A stretch of 64,000 nucleotides of DNA, taken from the NCBI GenBank assembly GCA_036023115.1, contig JAYKKT010000048.1, forward strand, positions 8,904,501 to 8,968,500, read 5' to 3'. The translations under genes and the position numbers were made by a program. Shown here in pieces: positions 21,617 through 31,811 of the stretch (position 1 is its first letter; every line of letters begins with the position of its first letter). The notes beneath the pieces were generated by a model. That model did no database searches. It worked only from the letters and a program-made list of their open reading frames with translations, and was not told where the DNA came from. The stretch is from Brasenia schreberi (taxonomy: Eukaryota; Streptophyta; Magnoliopsida; Nymphaeales; Cabombaceae).

Positions 21617-22820
21617 GCCTGTATTTTGTTGCCGATAGTCCCTAACAGTTGGAGTGGGAGTCAGTGGCTACTTCAGATCAGGGCACACCAGTGATTTCCA
21701 CAATCACTTAACTAGAGACTCAATTCCATAAGTTACAGTTTTGGCTAAACATGAACCAAAAATTTTATTAGGAATTAAGTCTATGAAGATGATATAAACC
21801 GTCCCATTAATTGGATCAGCATCACTTCTATTATCGACTTCATGCTGGAGGTGAAGAAACAAAAGAAAATTGACCAAATTAACTATATTCATCAATAATA
21901 ATAATGTATTATGGAGAAAATTGATGGCAACTTTTCAGCAGCTCTCTTTGGATTCCTCGTCATATAGCTTGTCCACGCAACAGATGGCCTCTGATTTTGT
22001 GGATAAAGAATAGAAGAGAACGAAGAGTATAGGTATGTTTCCCGGTTTTCCACAACCGGATTTTCCATAGAGGATTTGTTAGTTCGATTTTCTTGTGTTT
22101 AAGTTCAATGCGTTGCTCTGTATTTATAGAGCAGCGCTTGACTCCATCCTCTCGGATTTCCTGACTGGGCTTTTCATTGGGAGCCCTTATCTGTTGGTTA
22201 TTGTAATCATCCATGAAAAGCGGTTAGATGGCCAGTATAGCTGTTTTCGTGGATGATTATGTCGAGAATGACCATCCTCTCGGCTTTACAAAAACTACAT
22301 TGAAAAATCATTCACTAATCTCCTCTATTCTGTTGGAACTTCTTGATTATTATATGATAAACTCTTAACTTTTTAGAAAATAGAAAGAGAGACTAGAAAT
22401 GACATCTCATGCCAATAATACCATCTTCGTCAATTGAATGACATTCCAACCAAAGAAAGGCAATTGAATAGATTTGGAATATGGATGAAACTTAATGAAA
22501 TAGAGTCCCTTTGAGGTTCCCTATGATCCCATCTTACATGATCAACCTTTTCTTTACAATGAGTAGTCCAAAGAGAGACGCATGCCTGGGTGTTGAACTC
22601 ATGACCTTCAACTTATGAATCAGCCTTGCAGGCCTTAGTCAAGTGAAGTATTGTTAGTTGTGCAACACAACCATCATCTGTGGCCCAGTGGATGCATCAC
22701 GCTGGTCCGACTGTCTGATTTCCCCGCCTACCTGCTAAGAGAATATCACCTTCATCAAGAATGTGGTGGTTGATGTAGAAATTACCGGAAAATAATCCAC
22801 CATTCACCACAAGCCACTCA
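21617..22820. other. Intergenic DNA with one SINE-like fragment
   Basis: No supported gene. Near 22580-22640 the minus strand has B-box-like GAGTTCAACACCC inside a block (CTCATGACCTTCAACTTATG) that recurs at 44880 and 63960, so it belongs to a dispersed repeat. Confidence 0.4.
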
Positions 22821-23170
22821 AAGGAGTTTCGCTACCGTAGGCAGAGGCAGTCCGGGTCCTAACTCGCAATTGGCCCTTTCAAACTCCGAAAGCAAATGCC
22901 GGAATAGGATTTCTCGGACAAGGGCCCCACTCGAAAAAAGGGCATTTTTTTGGCCGAAGCTAACCAGTTGTAAGAACCTCTTCATTTATCAAGGGGGCTG
23001 TTTGCTCCTGTGGAACGCACGGGCCTTTCAGGCTCCAAGGCGCCTTGGTTCCAGTAAAGGCAGAGCGATAGGGCCCTCGAACAAAGCAGCACTCGCCTCG
23101 TTAAAGAACTGTTGTAAAGGGGCTGACAATGCAAGGCCAGAGCGCATGTGGACTCGTGTCACCGTGGTAC
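22820..23170. other. Possible organelle-derived (mitochondrial-like) insertion
   Basis: This segment is clearly more GC-rich than its flanks and has the look of plant mitochondrial intergenic DNA (e.g. CCGAAGCTAACCAGTTG, AAAGCAAATGCCGGAATAGG, TCGTTAAAGAACTG). It contains a 106-codon open frame without a recognisable domain. The call rests on base composition and general style only; I cannot name a mitochondrial gene in it. Confidence 0.3.
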
Positions 23171-23377
23171 GCAATTCAAACACAGCCTGATACTCCTACC
23201 TGCTCCACAAACTTACATTTCAAAGACAAGACGGATCATAGCAACAAGGTATGATGACTATAAAATAGTACATTGTTACTACCATCATTTTGACATATTC
23301 ATCGGTTGCGCACACACACACAGAGATTGTACTTTTACCATTTAACCTTTTATCAAATAAGATAATCCAAAGAGCAT

Positions 23378-23450
23378 ATGGAACGGCAGGGCACTCTAGC
23401 ACCGTTGCTGCCGGTGGGGAGTTCAACTCCTCTTGTAACAAAAAAAAAAG
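23378..23450 (+). mobile_element. SINE-like fragment
   Basis: GGAACGGCAGGGCACTCTAG is followed by a B-box-like GAGTTCAACTCC and an A-rich tail from about 23440, as in a short tRNA-type SINE. The A box is weak. Confidence 0.5.
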
Positions 23451-24445
23451 ATAATAAAAAAAAACGTTATTCAATTAAGTATTATACCCTAACATACACA
23501 TCGGTGGCTCCGATAAGCCAGGGACGGGGGTTCCAAAGCGCAGATTCCAGTTCCCCTAATACAACAACACGGTGCTGCCAGTTCCAAGCCCCATTTCCCC
23601 AAAGTTTCAAAACCTGATTCCTGTTCGGATTTGGCTTCAGTTCGTGCGCTTAAAACATAATCAGAAAACAAATTAACTAATACCAAGTAAGATTTTGTGA
23701 GGAAAACCTAGATATCAGTTTATTTGTTTCAAAGTATTCCAAAGTTAAACATATATATAGAGAGAGAATTAAATTAAAGTGGGGAACGACAATTCCAGTT
23801 CCGATGTGGTTTTTGATAAGCAGAATTGGAACCCCGTAGGGGATAGTTCCAGCTTGAATGAACCACTTCGGTTCAGTCTCGAAGCCTTTTTACGAACAGG
23901 CCGTGTCTACCACGACATACGGTCACACAGGATGATTAGTTATTTGTAAATACTCATCAGAATTGCGTGAGCTAAGTTGTGATAAACCAGAGGGACAATG
24001 CAGCCATATAACATTAAGCCATTAAAGAAGCAGAAAAGCAATAGAATGGGAAATAGATGATAAAAAAATACATCACCAAACAAAGATGGGGAAGCAGAAA
24101 AGATGCTAACAGTGCCCCAAAGGACTACGAGTCTCCGTTGGCAAAGGCAGTCTCAGTCACACAAAAGTACAGCAGCACGGGAAAAAATACAGCCTTGTTA
24201 TACACAACCCACGGTGCAAATAGATGCACATCCTTCTCATAGTCCAACAACAGCAGAGACCATCGACCTATCAACCACAAAAACATAAATACCTCACTCA
24301 AAAATAGTAGACCCTAGATCTCCTTACAAAGAAATCGGCGACCCGCTTTGCCAGTGAAATCCCCGACCATGTGAATCACTGCACCACAAGGAAAACCGCT
24401 TAAATGTATCACAAACTTGTTGAACATAACATCATAAAGGTTTGG
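23451..24445. other. Repeat remnants and probable 3' flank of the 14-3-3 gene
   Basis: 23515-23920 holds CCGGTTCC-rich sequence ending CAGGCCGTGTCTACC, a diverged relative of the 8444 MITE. 23930-24445 probably includes the 3' untranslated region of the minus-strand 14-3-3 gene; no poly(A) signal was fixed. Confidence 0.4.
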
Positions 24446-27400
24446 TTAGAGAATGAGAGTCACCTCAGCATTATCTGTTTTTGTGCTGGCAGAGATCTCC
24501 ATCTTCTGTTGGTCTTCAGCTGCCATTCGTTCATATTCATCCATCAGGAGGGAAGGACATATAGGTAAACAGAAAAGAGCCAATAATACGTCTCAAATGC
24601 AAGTCGCAAACTGTCTGGACACGCTACCTCCATCAAAGATATGCCCACTTAGTACATGTTACTCTCTGTTATATGATGCAGCCAGTTTCAACTGTCAATA
24701 ACTTTCATCCTCAACGACTATTTCGCGGACCATGTTTAACCATCTCATTGTTGGAGCCGAGAAAAATAGGTCATTTGACAATTCTACTTTTCATGATTGC
24801 CCATATCGTTGGCAGAAACAGCTCCCAAAAATAATACAAACATAAACAGTTCCATGCTCTTGAGAGATGCATCTTACTATGATCATGCATGCTTACGTTT
24901 TCTTGACGATGAAAATGATGGATGAGGGACACAGGTTCCCCTGAGGTGCGTGACATATCAACTTCAAAATCATGAGTACAGGAAACAGTTCGTGCGTGTT
25001 TGTATGTGCACTCTTGTGTGTGCATTCACAATATCTACAACAACTAAGCTTTTTCCTATACTAGATGGGGTTGGCTACATATGTTTTTTGTTTCCATAGA
25101 GCTCGATCCTGTCCATTCACAATATCTAATACAACTAAAAAGAACTTCAGTTTTTATAAGTTGTTATTTACTAAAAGCCGATAATATTTGATAAAAATAA
25201 AAAAAATAATGAAAACCAGTAAAACTTTTGCTAGAAGGATCTAGCTATGTCCAATATGGCCATGTCATATGTGATACTTCACACGCATGATCATCTTTCT
25301 CAACATAGTTTTCAACTAAATGATCATGGATCTCCAAAGGTAAATGTCAAATGTTGACAATAACTTCTAGTCATAATCTTTTCACAATATTTTAAAGTAC
25401 CTTCATCAGTCAAAATTGGTGCTACACATACTTGATACTCAGATCACGAGCATGCATCGACGTTGCACCATGTGTATTCTAAGATACAGAATCGCATCAA
25501 TGCATGGCATATGGTAAGCATCACATTCATAATTCTGCTGACATTAACTCTATGTTAAAGATATAATTGTCATTTGTTGGTTCTAATTTATTGCACATTC
25601 ACTGTGCTACTTAACTTTACTTGCAATCACCATGGGTATTATAAGAGATTCCAAGTGCTGTCCTTGTACGACTCTTCACTCAAGGTGTCCAACTCTGCAA
25701 TTGCCTCATCAAAAGCTTACCAATACAAGTTTGGATGACAGATGGTCACTCCACGGGTAAGAAAAGAAATTCACTGTAAGATGCATAAGGCGTACATACC
25801 TTTCAGGCGAATTCATAATTTCATAATAAAAAACTGAAAAATTTAATGCTAATCCCAATCTGATAGGATGTGTGGGTGGCAAATCAGCCTCTGATGTAGT
25901 GGAAGCCGTCTGCAGAGATTATGAGAAAAAAGAAATCAGAGACATGTTTCCATTGCAGAAGGTAAACTAAGAACCTTTCCTGAAGTACTGAAGTACCCTC
26001 TTTACTTTTTAAGAACTTATTTTTCTTTACATTGTACAACACAAAAAACACTCAGACTACTATCGAAGGCCTAACCTTACAAGAGCAACTGATGGTTGAC
26101 CTACAAGATTATATTTGTACCCGTTACAACTGTTAAAAATGTATTTCTGTATTGTATTTTTGTAATCATAGGTGTAATCATCATAGTTGTAATCGGGTAT
26201 CACTGTTGTAATCAGGTTCCCAACAGGCCCAGTCCATCAGGGCCTCCAGCAGACATGCCATCAGGACATTCAGGGCCCCAATGGCTAGATTTCTAGCCAT
26301 TGGGGGCTCCCAACAGTTAACAGCTGAATGCTGGCTGTCTTCCCAACGGCTACCAGCATTCAGCTGGCCGTCTTCTTCTCTTAGTCCTCCCCTATAAATA
26401 CTCTTCACTTGTACATAATTTAGTATGCCTTTTGGCTCATTAATAGTGCATTTTGCTATTGTTCTAGCTTTTTTTAAGTCTTTTCATAGTCATCCTTTGG
26501 TGACATACAATTGTATTGGATTTTCGCTGCTCCATTCAACACGTTGAAGTATTGTCTTCATTAGTCATTACAACAACCTCCATGTTCAAAGAGTTCTCTC
26601 CACAGATCCACGCATTAGAAGCACTTTTATCAAAATGAATAACTTCAAGCCTAAACGACATGACTTGCTCAAACCCAACAAGCATGTAAAATTTGTGATA
26701 ACCTTAACAAGGACAAATCCACGTTGTGCCCAATTCAAATGAGTCAAATCAACGCAAAAAACATGGTCAAAGGCTGACACTCTTGGCGCCACATAGATAA
26801 CCCACACCAAATTGGACAAGAAAAACAGGAATCAGATCCATCCAGCATGCAAAGAACAACCCAAATCCTTCAATCAAAGCCAGCCTAGAGAGAAGTAAAA
26901 ACCATATTAGAAGCTCCCAAAGCTGAGCTAAGAAAAAGATTAAGAGCACAGCTTTCATTACACAACATACTTAAAAGTCTCATGCCTGAAGGTTGGAGCT
27001 AGCATCAGGGTTCCAGTCCATATCTAATCTTTGAGAACTGTTTCCCTAGTCTATCATTAACACATTTATTTGATATGTTAACTGAAAGGTGAAGAATTGA
27101 AACAAATAGCAACTATCAATTTCATTCTTAACCACAACACCATACCTGATAGGCTTTCAACGAACGATCAGCAGCGTCCTTCTTCTCATTCCCAGTCTTG
27201 AACTCAGACAAGTAACGATAATAGTCTCCTTTCCTGCCCAAAAAACATTATACAGCGTTTTAGCACAACACACACAGAAGCATAACGTCAAAACTGGAAG
27301 CACAACAGTGGAGGAATCACTCACATCTTGTAGTAAAATACAGTAGATTCACCAGCAGGTGAAGAAGGTATAAGATGTTCATCAATAACCGTCATCACAT

Positions 27401-29123
27401 CACTACAGATATTGGACAGTTCCAGTTCCACCTTCTGCATATAATCACGTATGCGCTTGGCATTCACTTCATTCCCTTTCACCTCCTCCTTCTGCTCAAT
27501 CGATGAAAGTATCCGCCAAGATGCACGGCGAGCTCCAATCACATTCTTGTACCCAACAGAGAGCAGATTTCTCTCCTCCACGGTCAGCTCCACATCTAAC
27601 GCTGCAACTTTCTTCATTGCACTAACCATTTCTGCGAAGGGACAGATGAGGCCATAATCTTTCAAAATGAAACCAAACACTAGCTAATCAAATCAAAAGA
27701 AGAACTCTAAGTACAAAACCACATTTGTCTAGATTGTTGTGACAATTAACGATACGAGGAACAACTTATAAATCAAACCCTAACACTGTCGATAACTTCA
27801 GTCTTCATAGAAGAAAGAACATCTAAAAATCTGCTTACAGATGTATAATGCACGTCCACTTGTTTTACCTTCCGTCTTCTCCTCTAATTAAGTTTACGAT
27901 GTTATCGCTAAACACACTACCAAATTACACAAACTATCTCGTTCCTCACAAGCCAAAGAGAACCAGAATTGTCGTATTGACAGTAGTAAGTCCATCACCA
28001 TCAAGTCAGCCTAAAATTGGGGCATTTTTTGTACGATTGACCTCAAGAAGAAAAGCAGTTTACCCACAAAGTGGTACCAGGCTACACAGATTTGTAGTCA
28101 TCATTGTGATCTATGCTCGTAACCGACCCCGTCTAGCATGGGAAAAGGCTTAGTTGTTGTTGTTGTTGTATTGTGATCTATGCTCGGTCTTATCCACATT
28201 TAACTCCAAATACGCAAGATTATGTCTCATTCTTTGGAACACTTTTAGTCCTTGGCCTCTCTTGTGGCGTATAATGACCAATTTGTTCCATCTTTATAGT
28301 GGGGTTGCATTTGATGGTTTCTCTACGTCACCCGAGAACCAAAAACTGGAGAGGTAGAGAGCATGAGTCCGCATGCAGACCTCCTTTCCAACGTCAAACA
28401 AGAAAAACACCTCAACGACACCCAAAACCTCTCCTATCCTCCGGATCAATACACCGCATGAGCATTGACAATTTGAGGATATTAAAAAGAAAACCCTCTT
28501 GACACCGAATATTGTCGTTCCATCCCCCAATTATCCGCACATTCAAGCGCCACATAGTGGTATTTAAATCGACCATGTCACCTTCGTCAACATGCCGTAA
28601 AAGCCACTATTTCCAGCTTCCAACAGCGAAACATTGCTCCCCATCTCAACCTCATTAACCCAAAGAGTGTTGCAACGGTGAGCAAGTTGCACGCGCATTT
28701 TTGTATGTGTGTGTCAAACAAAATCTTCCCCATTTCAGTGCCTAATAGCCTTCGAACGTAAATAGTCCATCCCAAAACACAAACCATTTCCAATCGGAAC
28801 AAGGGAAAACACGGTATAACGCCAATTACAATCCAAACTCTTGTAATCCCTCCCCGACAAAGAAATGCAATCCCTAAAAATCCATCCAATAGGTTGATAC
28901 TGTCAAGTCCATGCAAAAATTCAAGATATCTCCACGAAAAGGAATCTTAAATCAGATCTGAACAATACCGCGAGAACGGAAACCCTAGACCTCCATTTCC
29001 GACGAAGAGATAAAAAGAACAACGAAAGGAAGAAAGAGAAAAAGAGGAGATACCGTCATAACGCTCAGCCTGCTCAGCAAGTTTAGCGACGTAGACGTAA
29101 GACTCCCGCTCCTTCGACGCCAT
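24446..29123 (-). CDS. 14-3-3 protein gene (non-epsilon type), exon 5 damaged, probably defective
   Basis: 14-3-3 proteins are dimeric scaffolds that bind phospho-Ser/Thr clients. Minus-strand exons: 29123-29054 ([20 protein letters not shown]...), 27631-27325 ([36 protein letters not shown]), 27233-27146 ([20 protein letters not shown]) and 25909-25800 ([30 protein letters not shown]). All have GT-AG borders, correct phase and no stops. They include the conserved phosphopeptide-binding Lys, Arg-Arg and RY motifs. Exon 5 survives only as [20 protein letters not shown] (about 25716-25653). The expected start (ACHLAKQ with its acceptor) and end (helix I, about 30 residues) are missing. A last exon, 24519-24446 ([18 protein letters not shown]...), resembles the family's acidic tail. 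Most likely a pseudogene or truncated gene; misassembly is the alternative. Confidence 0.88.
25037..25113 (-). mobile_element. 77-bp RTE LINE 3'-end insertion
   Basis: Only the LINE tail: reversed ACAACAACTAAGC, then the signature CCTATACTAGATGGGGTTGG and a few further bases. It is flanked by the identical 14-mer CATTCACAATATCT at 25023-25036 and 25114-25127. It is 5'-truncated to 77 bp and lies in the damaged 3' part of the 14-3-3 gene. Confidence 0.9.
26131..26572 (+). mobile_element. Solo LTR (Copia-like)
   Basis: 442 bp starting TGTTAAAA and ending ATTACA, flanked by the 5-bp duplication ACAAC (26126-26130 and 26573-26577). It has a TATA element in CCCTATAAATACTC near 26392. There are no internal domains, primer-binding site or polypurine tract, so it is a solo LTR left by LTR-LTR recombination. 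The TGTTAAAA start and the TCTAGCCATTGG block match the Copia at 54.4-61.1 kb. It sits in intron 3 of the 14-3-3 gene. Confidence 0.85.
28120..28169 (+). mobile_element. 50-bp RTE LINE 3'-end insertion
   Basis: Holds just ACCGACCCCGTCTAGCATGG, GAAAAGGCTTAG and a (TTG)n tail. Flanked by ATTGTGATCTATGCTCG at 28103-28119 and again at 28170-28186 (17 bp). It lies in intron 1 of the 14-3-3 gene. The perfect duplication shows a genuine target-primed insertion rather than a degraded long copy. Confidence 0.92.
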
Positions 29124-29328
29124 GAGTCCTTCCTCTTCCCGTCCTCCTACTCTCGCCGATCTAAGAACAGTGACAAAGAGGGACGAGGAAAACAAAAGGA
29201 GAGTGTTTTCGTTTCCGGTTTGTCTACGTGAAATGACATTTTTAACCTTGGATCCCCCTGATTGTCAAATGGCATTTTTACTCCTGATGGTGGGAAGTTT
29301 CGCGTTTTTCCCAAATCAATGTCCTCCT

Positions 29329-29339
29329 ACACACACACA

Positions 29340-29374
<35 letters not shown>
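29329..29374. repeat. Compound (CA)n(CT)n(CA)n microsatellite
   Basis: Runs of CACACA, CTCTCT and CACACA just upstream of the 14-3-3 start, at the edge of the 270-bp tandem duplication. Confidence 0.9.
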
Positions 29375-29375
<1 letters not shown>

Positions 29376-29870
29376 TTCAAAATAGAGAAAATAAAGAAAG
29401 GTATGCTTGCGAGACGTTTGAGAATACACACCTGCCCTTTGAAGCTCGCATTACCAGCAATAACAAGTCCTTTGCACAAAGATCAGGTTAACCAGTAGAA
29501 TTAGCTTTTCATTAACTTAATTAATCACATGCTTAATCTCAGAAATTAAGCATCCTAATTGAGCACATAAACAGAGAGAATGTTAACAGAAAGTATACAT
29601 ACCACAAAAGTCGCCAGAGACTTCAGAATCTCTCACACACACACATTCAAAATAGAGAAAATAAAGAAACGGATGCATGAGAGACGTTTGAGTATACACA
29701 CACACCCTTAAAAGCTCGTATTACCAGCAATAACAAATCCTTTGCACGAAGATCAGGTTAACCAGTAGAGTTAAGTTTTCAATAATTTAATTAATCATAT
29801 GCTTAATCTTAGAAATTAAGCATCCTAATTGAGCACATAACAGAGAATGTTAACAGAAGTATACTGGTGC
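29362..29870. repeat. 270-bp tandem duplication upstream of the 14-3-3 gene
   Basis: The block beginning ATTCAAAATAGAGAAAATAA occurs at 29375 and 29645. Both copies continue through TTACCAGCAATAACAA, AGATCAGGTTAACCAGTAGA and TTAAGCATCCTAATTGAGCA with scattered substitutions and small indels. The period is 270 bp. It lies about 250-750 bp upstream of the ATG, so it may affect the promoter. Confidence 0.9.
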
Positions 29871-31300
29871 AAACCATTTGTATTTACAGAGGGGTATTAC
29901 ACGTAAGAAATTTGGGAAGGGCATATACACACACAGTAAAGCATAGCCCCAGCCAGCCCACAAAGCAATAGCCCACCTGCACAGGGGGCTAACTCACAAG
30001 TTCAAGAGCATGAGTTCGAAACCGGAGCATGCATCTGAATTTGGCATCCGCAATAGCTCACTTCTGTTAGTCCAAGATCTGGTCCATTCGTGTTGGAAAC
30101 TGTTACTGCCATGGATGATGATGAAGGCAGGAGAGAGAAAGAGAGAGACGTTTGGCCTTGTTATCACTGAATTAGGATGGTAGGATGGTTAGATCTGATT
30201 CGTCTCCTGAGATCCATACTTGAACTCTGGCTTTATGTTGTTCACTTTCTAATCATTAGCTTTATTAGTTAAGGTGGCGGAAGAAATGCTCTATGTTTTT
30301 TATTATTTATGGTCGAACAAACGCATATGAGGTCAACTTGTTTTTTTAACATTTGGTAGATCATTTGTTTGGTGTCTCGTTTACCGAGACTATATTGTTT
30401 GTTAGACAATAAGTTGAATATTTATGTGATTAAGATCTCCATGTTGTGGCTATATGTCACTCGTGTTGCCGTTTATATTAAAGACCTTTGTTTTAAGGTG
30501 CTTTATTTGGGATTATGACATCTTATATATTGATGATTATTTATGGAAGATCCATTAACGTTTGAATATGTACTTATTGTTATTTGATATCTTATGCTTA
30601 TTTAGGTAGTTGTTTTTCAAAAAGAGCATGCATAACTTTTATGTGCAAAGGTCTTTGAAAATAATGCATAAAATGAGTCCTACTTTGACTATTGACTATC
30701 TCATCTAGCTTTTTGGTGTATTTTGTGCAAATAATATTGGTTAAAGAAATCACTCTTTAAAGACTTCATATCTTTAAAATATGAGGATATAAAAAGAAAT
30801 TTTGTCAAATATTGTTTTTGTAAGACAAAACTTTTATGTTGAAAAGATTCTTGGAAAAAAATTAACTTTATAAAATTTCTTTATTGATTATAAATCTTTT
30901 CATATGTTTAATCTTATTGGATTCTCTTATCATCCTTGGATTCATAGAGTCACGCTTGGACTTGCAAGTTGTTTAAGGGCCTGTGTTTTTTAATGTGATT
31001 GATTAGATAGTTCGAGTTTACCCTTAAAACTTGGGTTTGAGCTTAACCTTAAAGCTTGATGGTTTGAGTTATGCCTTAAGCTCGGTTAGTGTTTATTTAT
31101 CATATTAATACACCTTGGCCTTTTGTAATGTCGTAAGTTTGTTGTGGCCCATGAACTTATTTGTCATATTAGACAATCTTACTTAGGTGATCAATGTGTT
31201 CCATTAAAGATTTTTTTTAGCAAAATATTTCAAAAACTTCTTTGAAATCTTAAGATCTTGCTTTATGTTTTTAAAATTCAAGAACTTAGGTTTAAAGTTT
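29871..31300. other. AT-rich intergenic DNA with a SINE-like fragment
   Basis: At about 29985-30050 there is CTAACTCACAAGTTCAAGAG with a B-box-like GAGTTCGAAACC, a SINE-like remnant. From 30100 the sequence is AT-rich; it may be decayed retrotransposon interior leading to the polypurine tract at 31515, but no domain can be read. Confidence 0.35.
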
Positions 31301-31740
31301 GTATTATTCTAGTTATGATATCTTAATACTTTCATTAAGGTTTTATTCTAAAAGTTTTGTTGGAGGTACTAAAATAAAGATAATGAACTTGAGTAAAGAA
31401 ACGAAAAGAAAAACATTTAAAAGTGTTCCAAGACTAAATTCAAAAACTACAAGCCCTCTCAGTTCCACGATTTAAGTTTTTAGTTAGCAAACTATCGGTG
31501 ATGGTCCCATCAATTTGAGGGGGTATTAAAAGTAATGCAATGTATGAAATATAACATAAAATGTAATATGAAACATAATTTTTGTTTTTTTGTAATCGGA
31601 TCACTACGAGCCCATGCCCTCGGACCCAAGCCGTCAGGACTAGGCCATCAGGGTCGCCAAGTCTCTGACTGCTAGATTTTTAGCCGTTGGAACACTCCAA
31701 CAACTAGTAATATATCGGTTTGGAGGGGTTCTGCTCAACT
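31300..31740 (+). mobile_element. Copia 3' end: polypurine tract and decayed 3' LTR
   Basis: CAATTTGAGGGGGTATTAAA at about 31511 matches the polypurine tract and LTR start of the Copia at 54.4 kb (TTTGAGGGGGTGTTAAAAGT). The following 31522-31740 shares the GTAATATGAAA and TAGATTTTTAGCCGTTGG blocks with that element's LTR. It is interrupted near 31740 by LINE sequence. Confidence 0.65.
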
Positions 31741-31811
31741 TCTTTTGGTCGTCTTTCTATATGTACAAACCATCTTAAATGATTTTTTTCTCATTTTATC
31801 ATCTATTGGTG
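31735..31811 (-). mobile_element. Older RTE LINE 3' fragment, left half (right half 34518 to about 34545)
   Basis: Minus-strand LINE sequence (CTTCTTTTGGTCGTCTTTCT to TTTATCATCTATTGGTG) is interrupted by the plus-strand LINE at 31812. It continues after that element as TTTATCATCTATTGGTGCTA, which fixes it as the insertion target. Confidence 0.8.

Noticed and set aside
28587..28916. 109-codon minus-strand frame in intron 1 of the 14-3-3 gene
   Set aside because: No recognisable domain; low-information composition. It lies inside an intron bounded by good exons on the same strand.
29329..29374. CRISPR-like regular repeat
   Set aside because: Simple CA/CT microsatellite in a plant genome; no spacers or repeat units.
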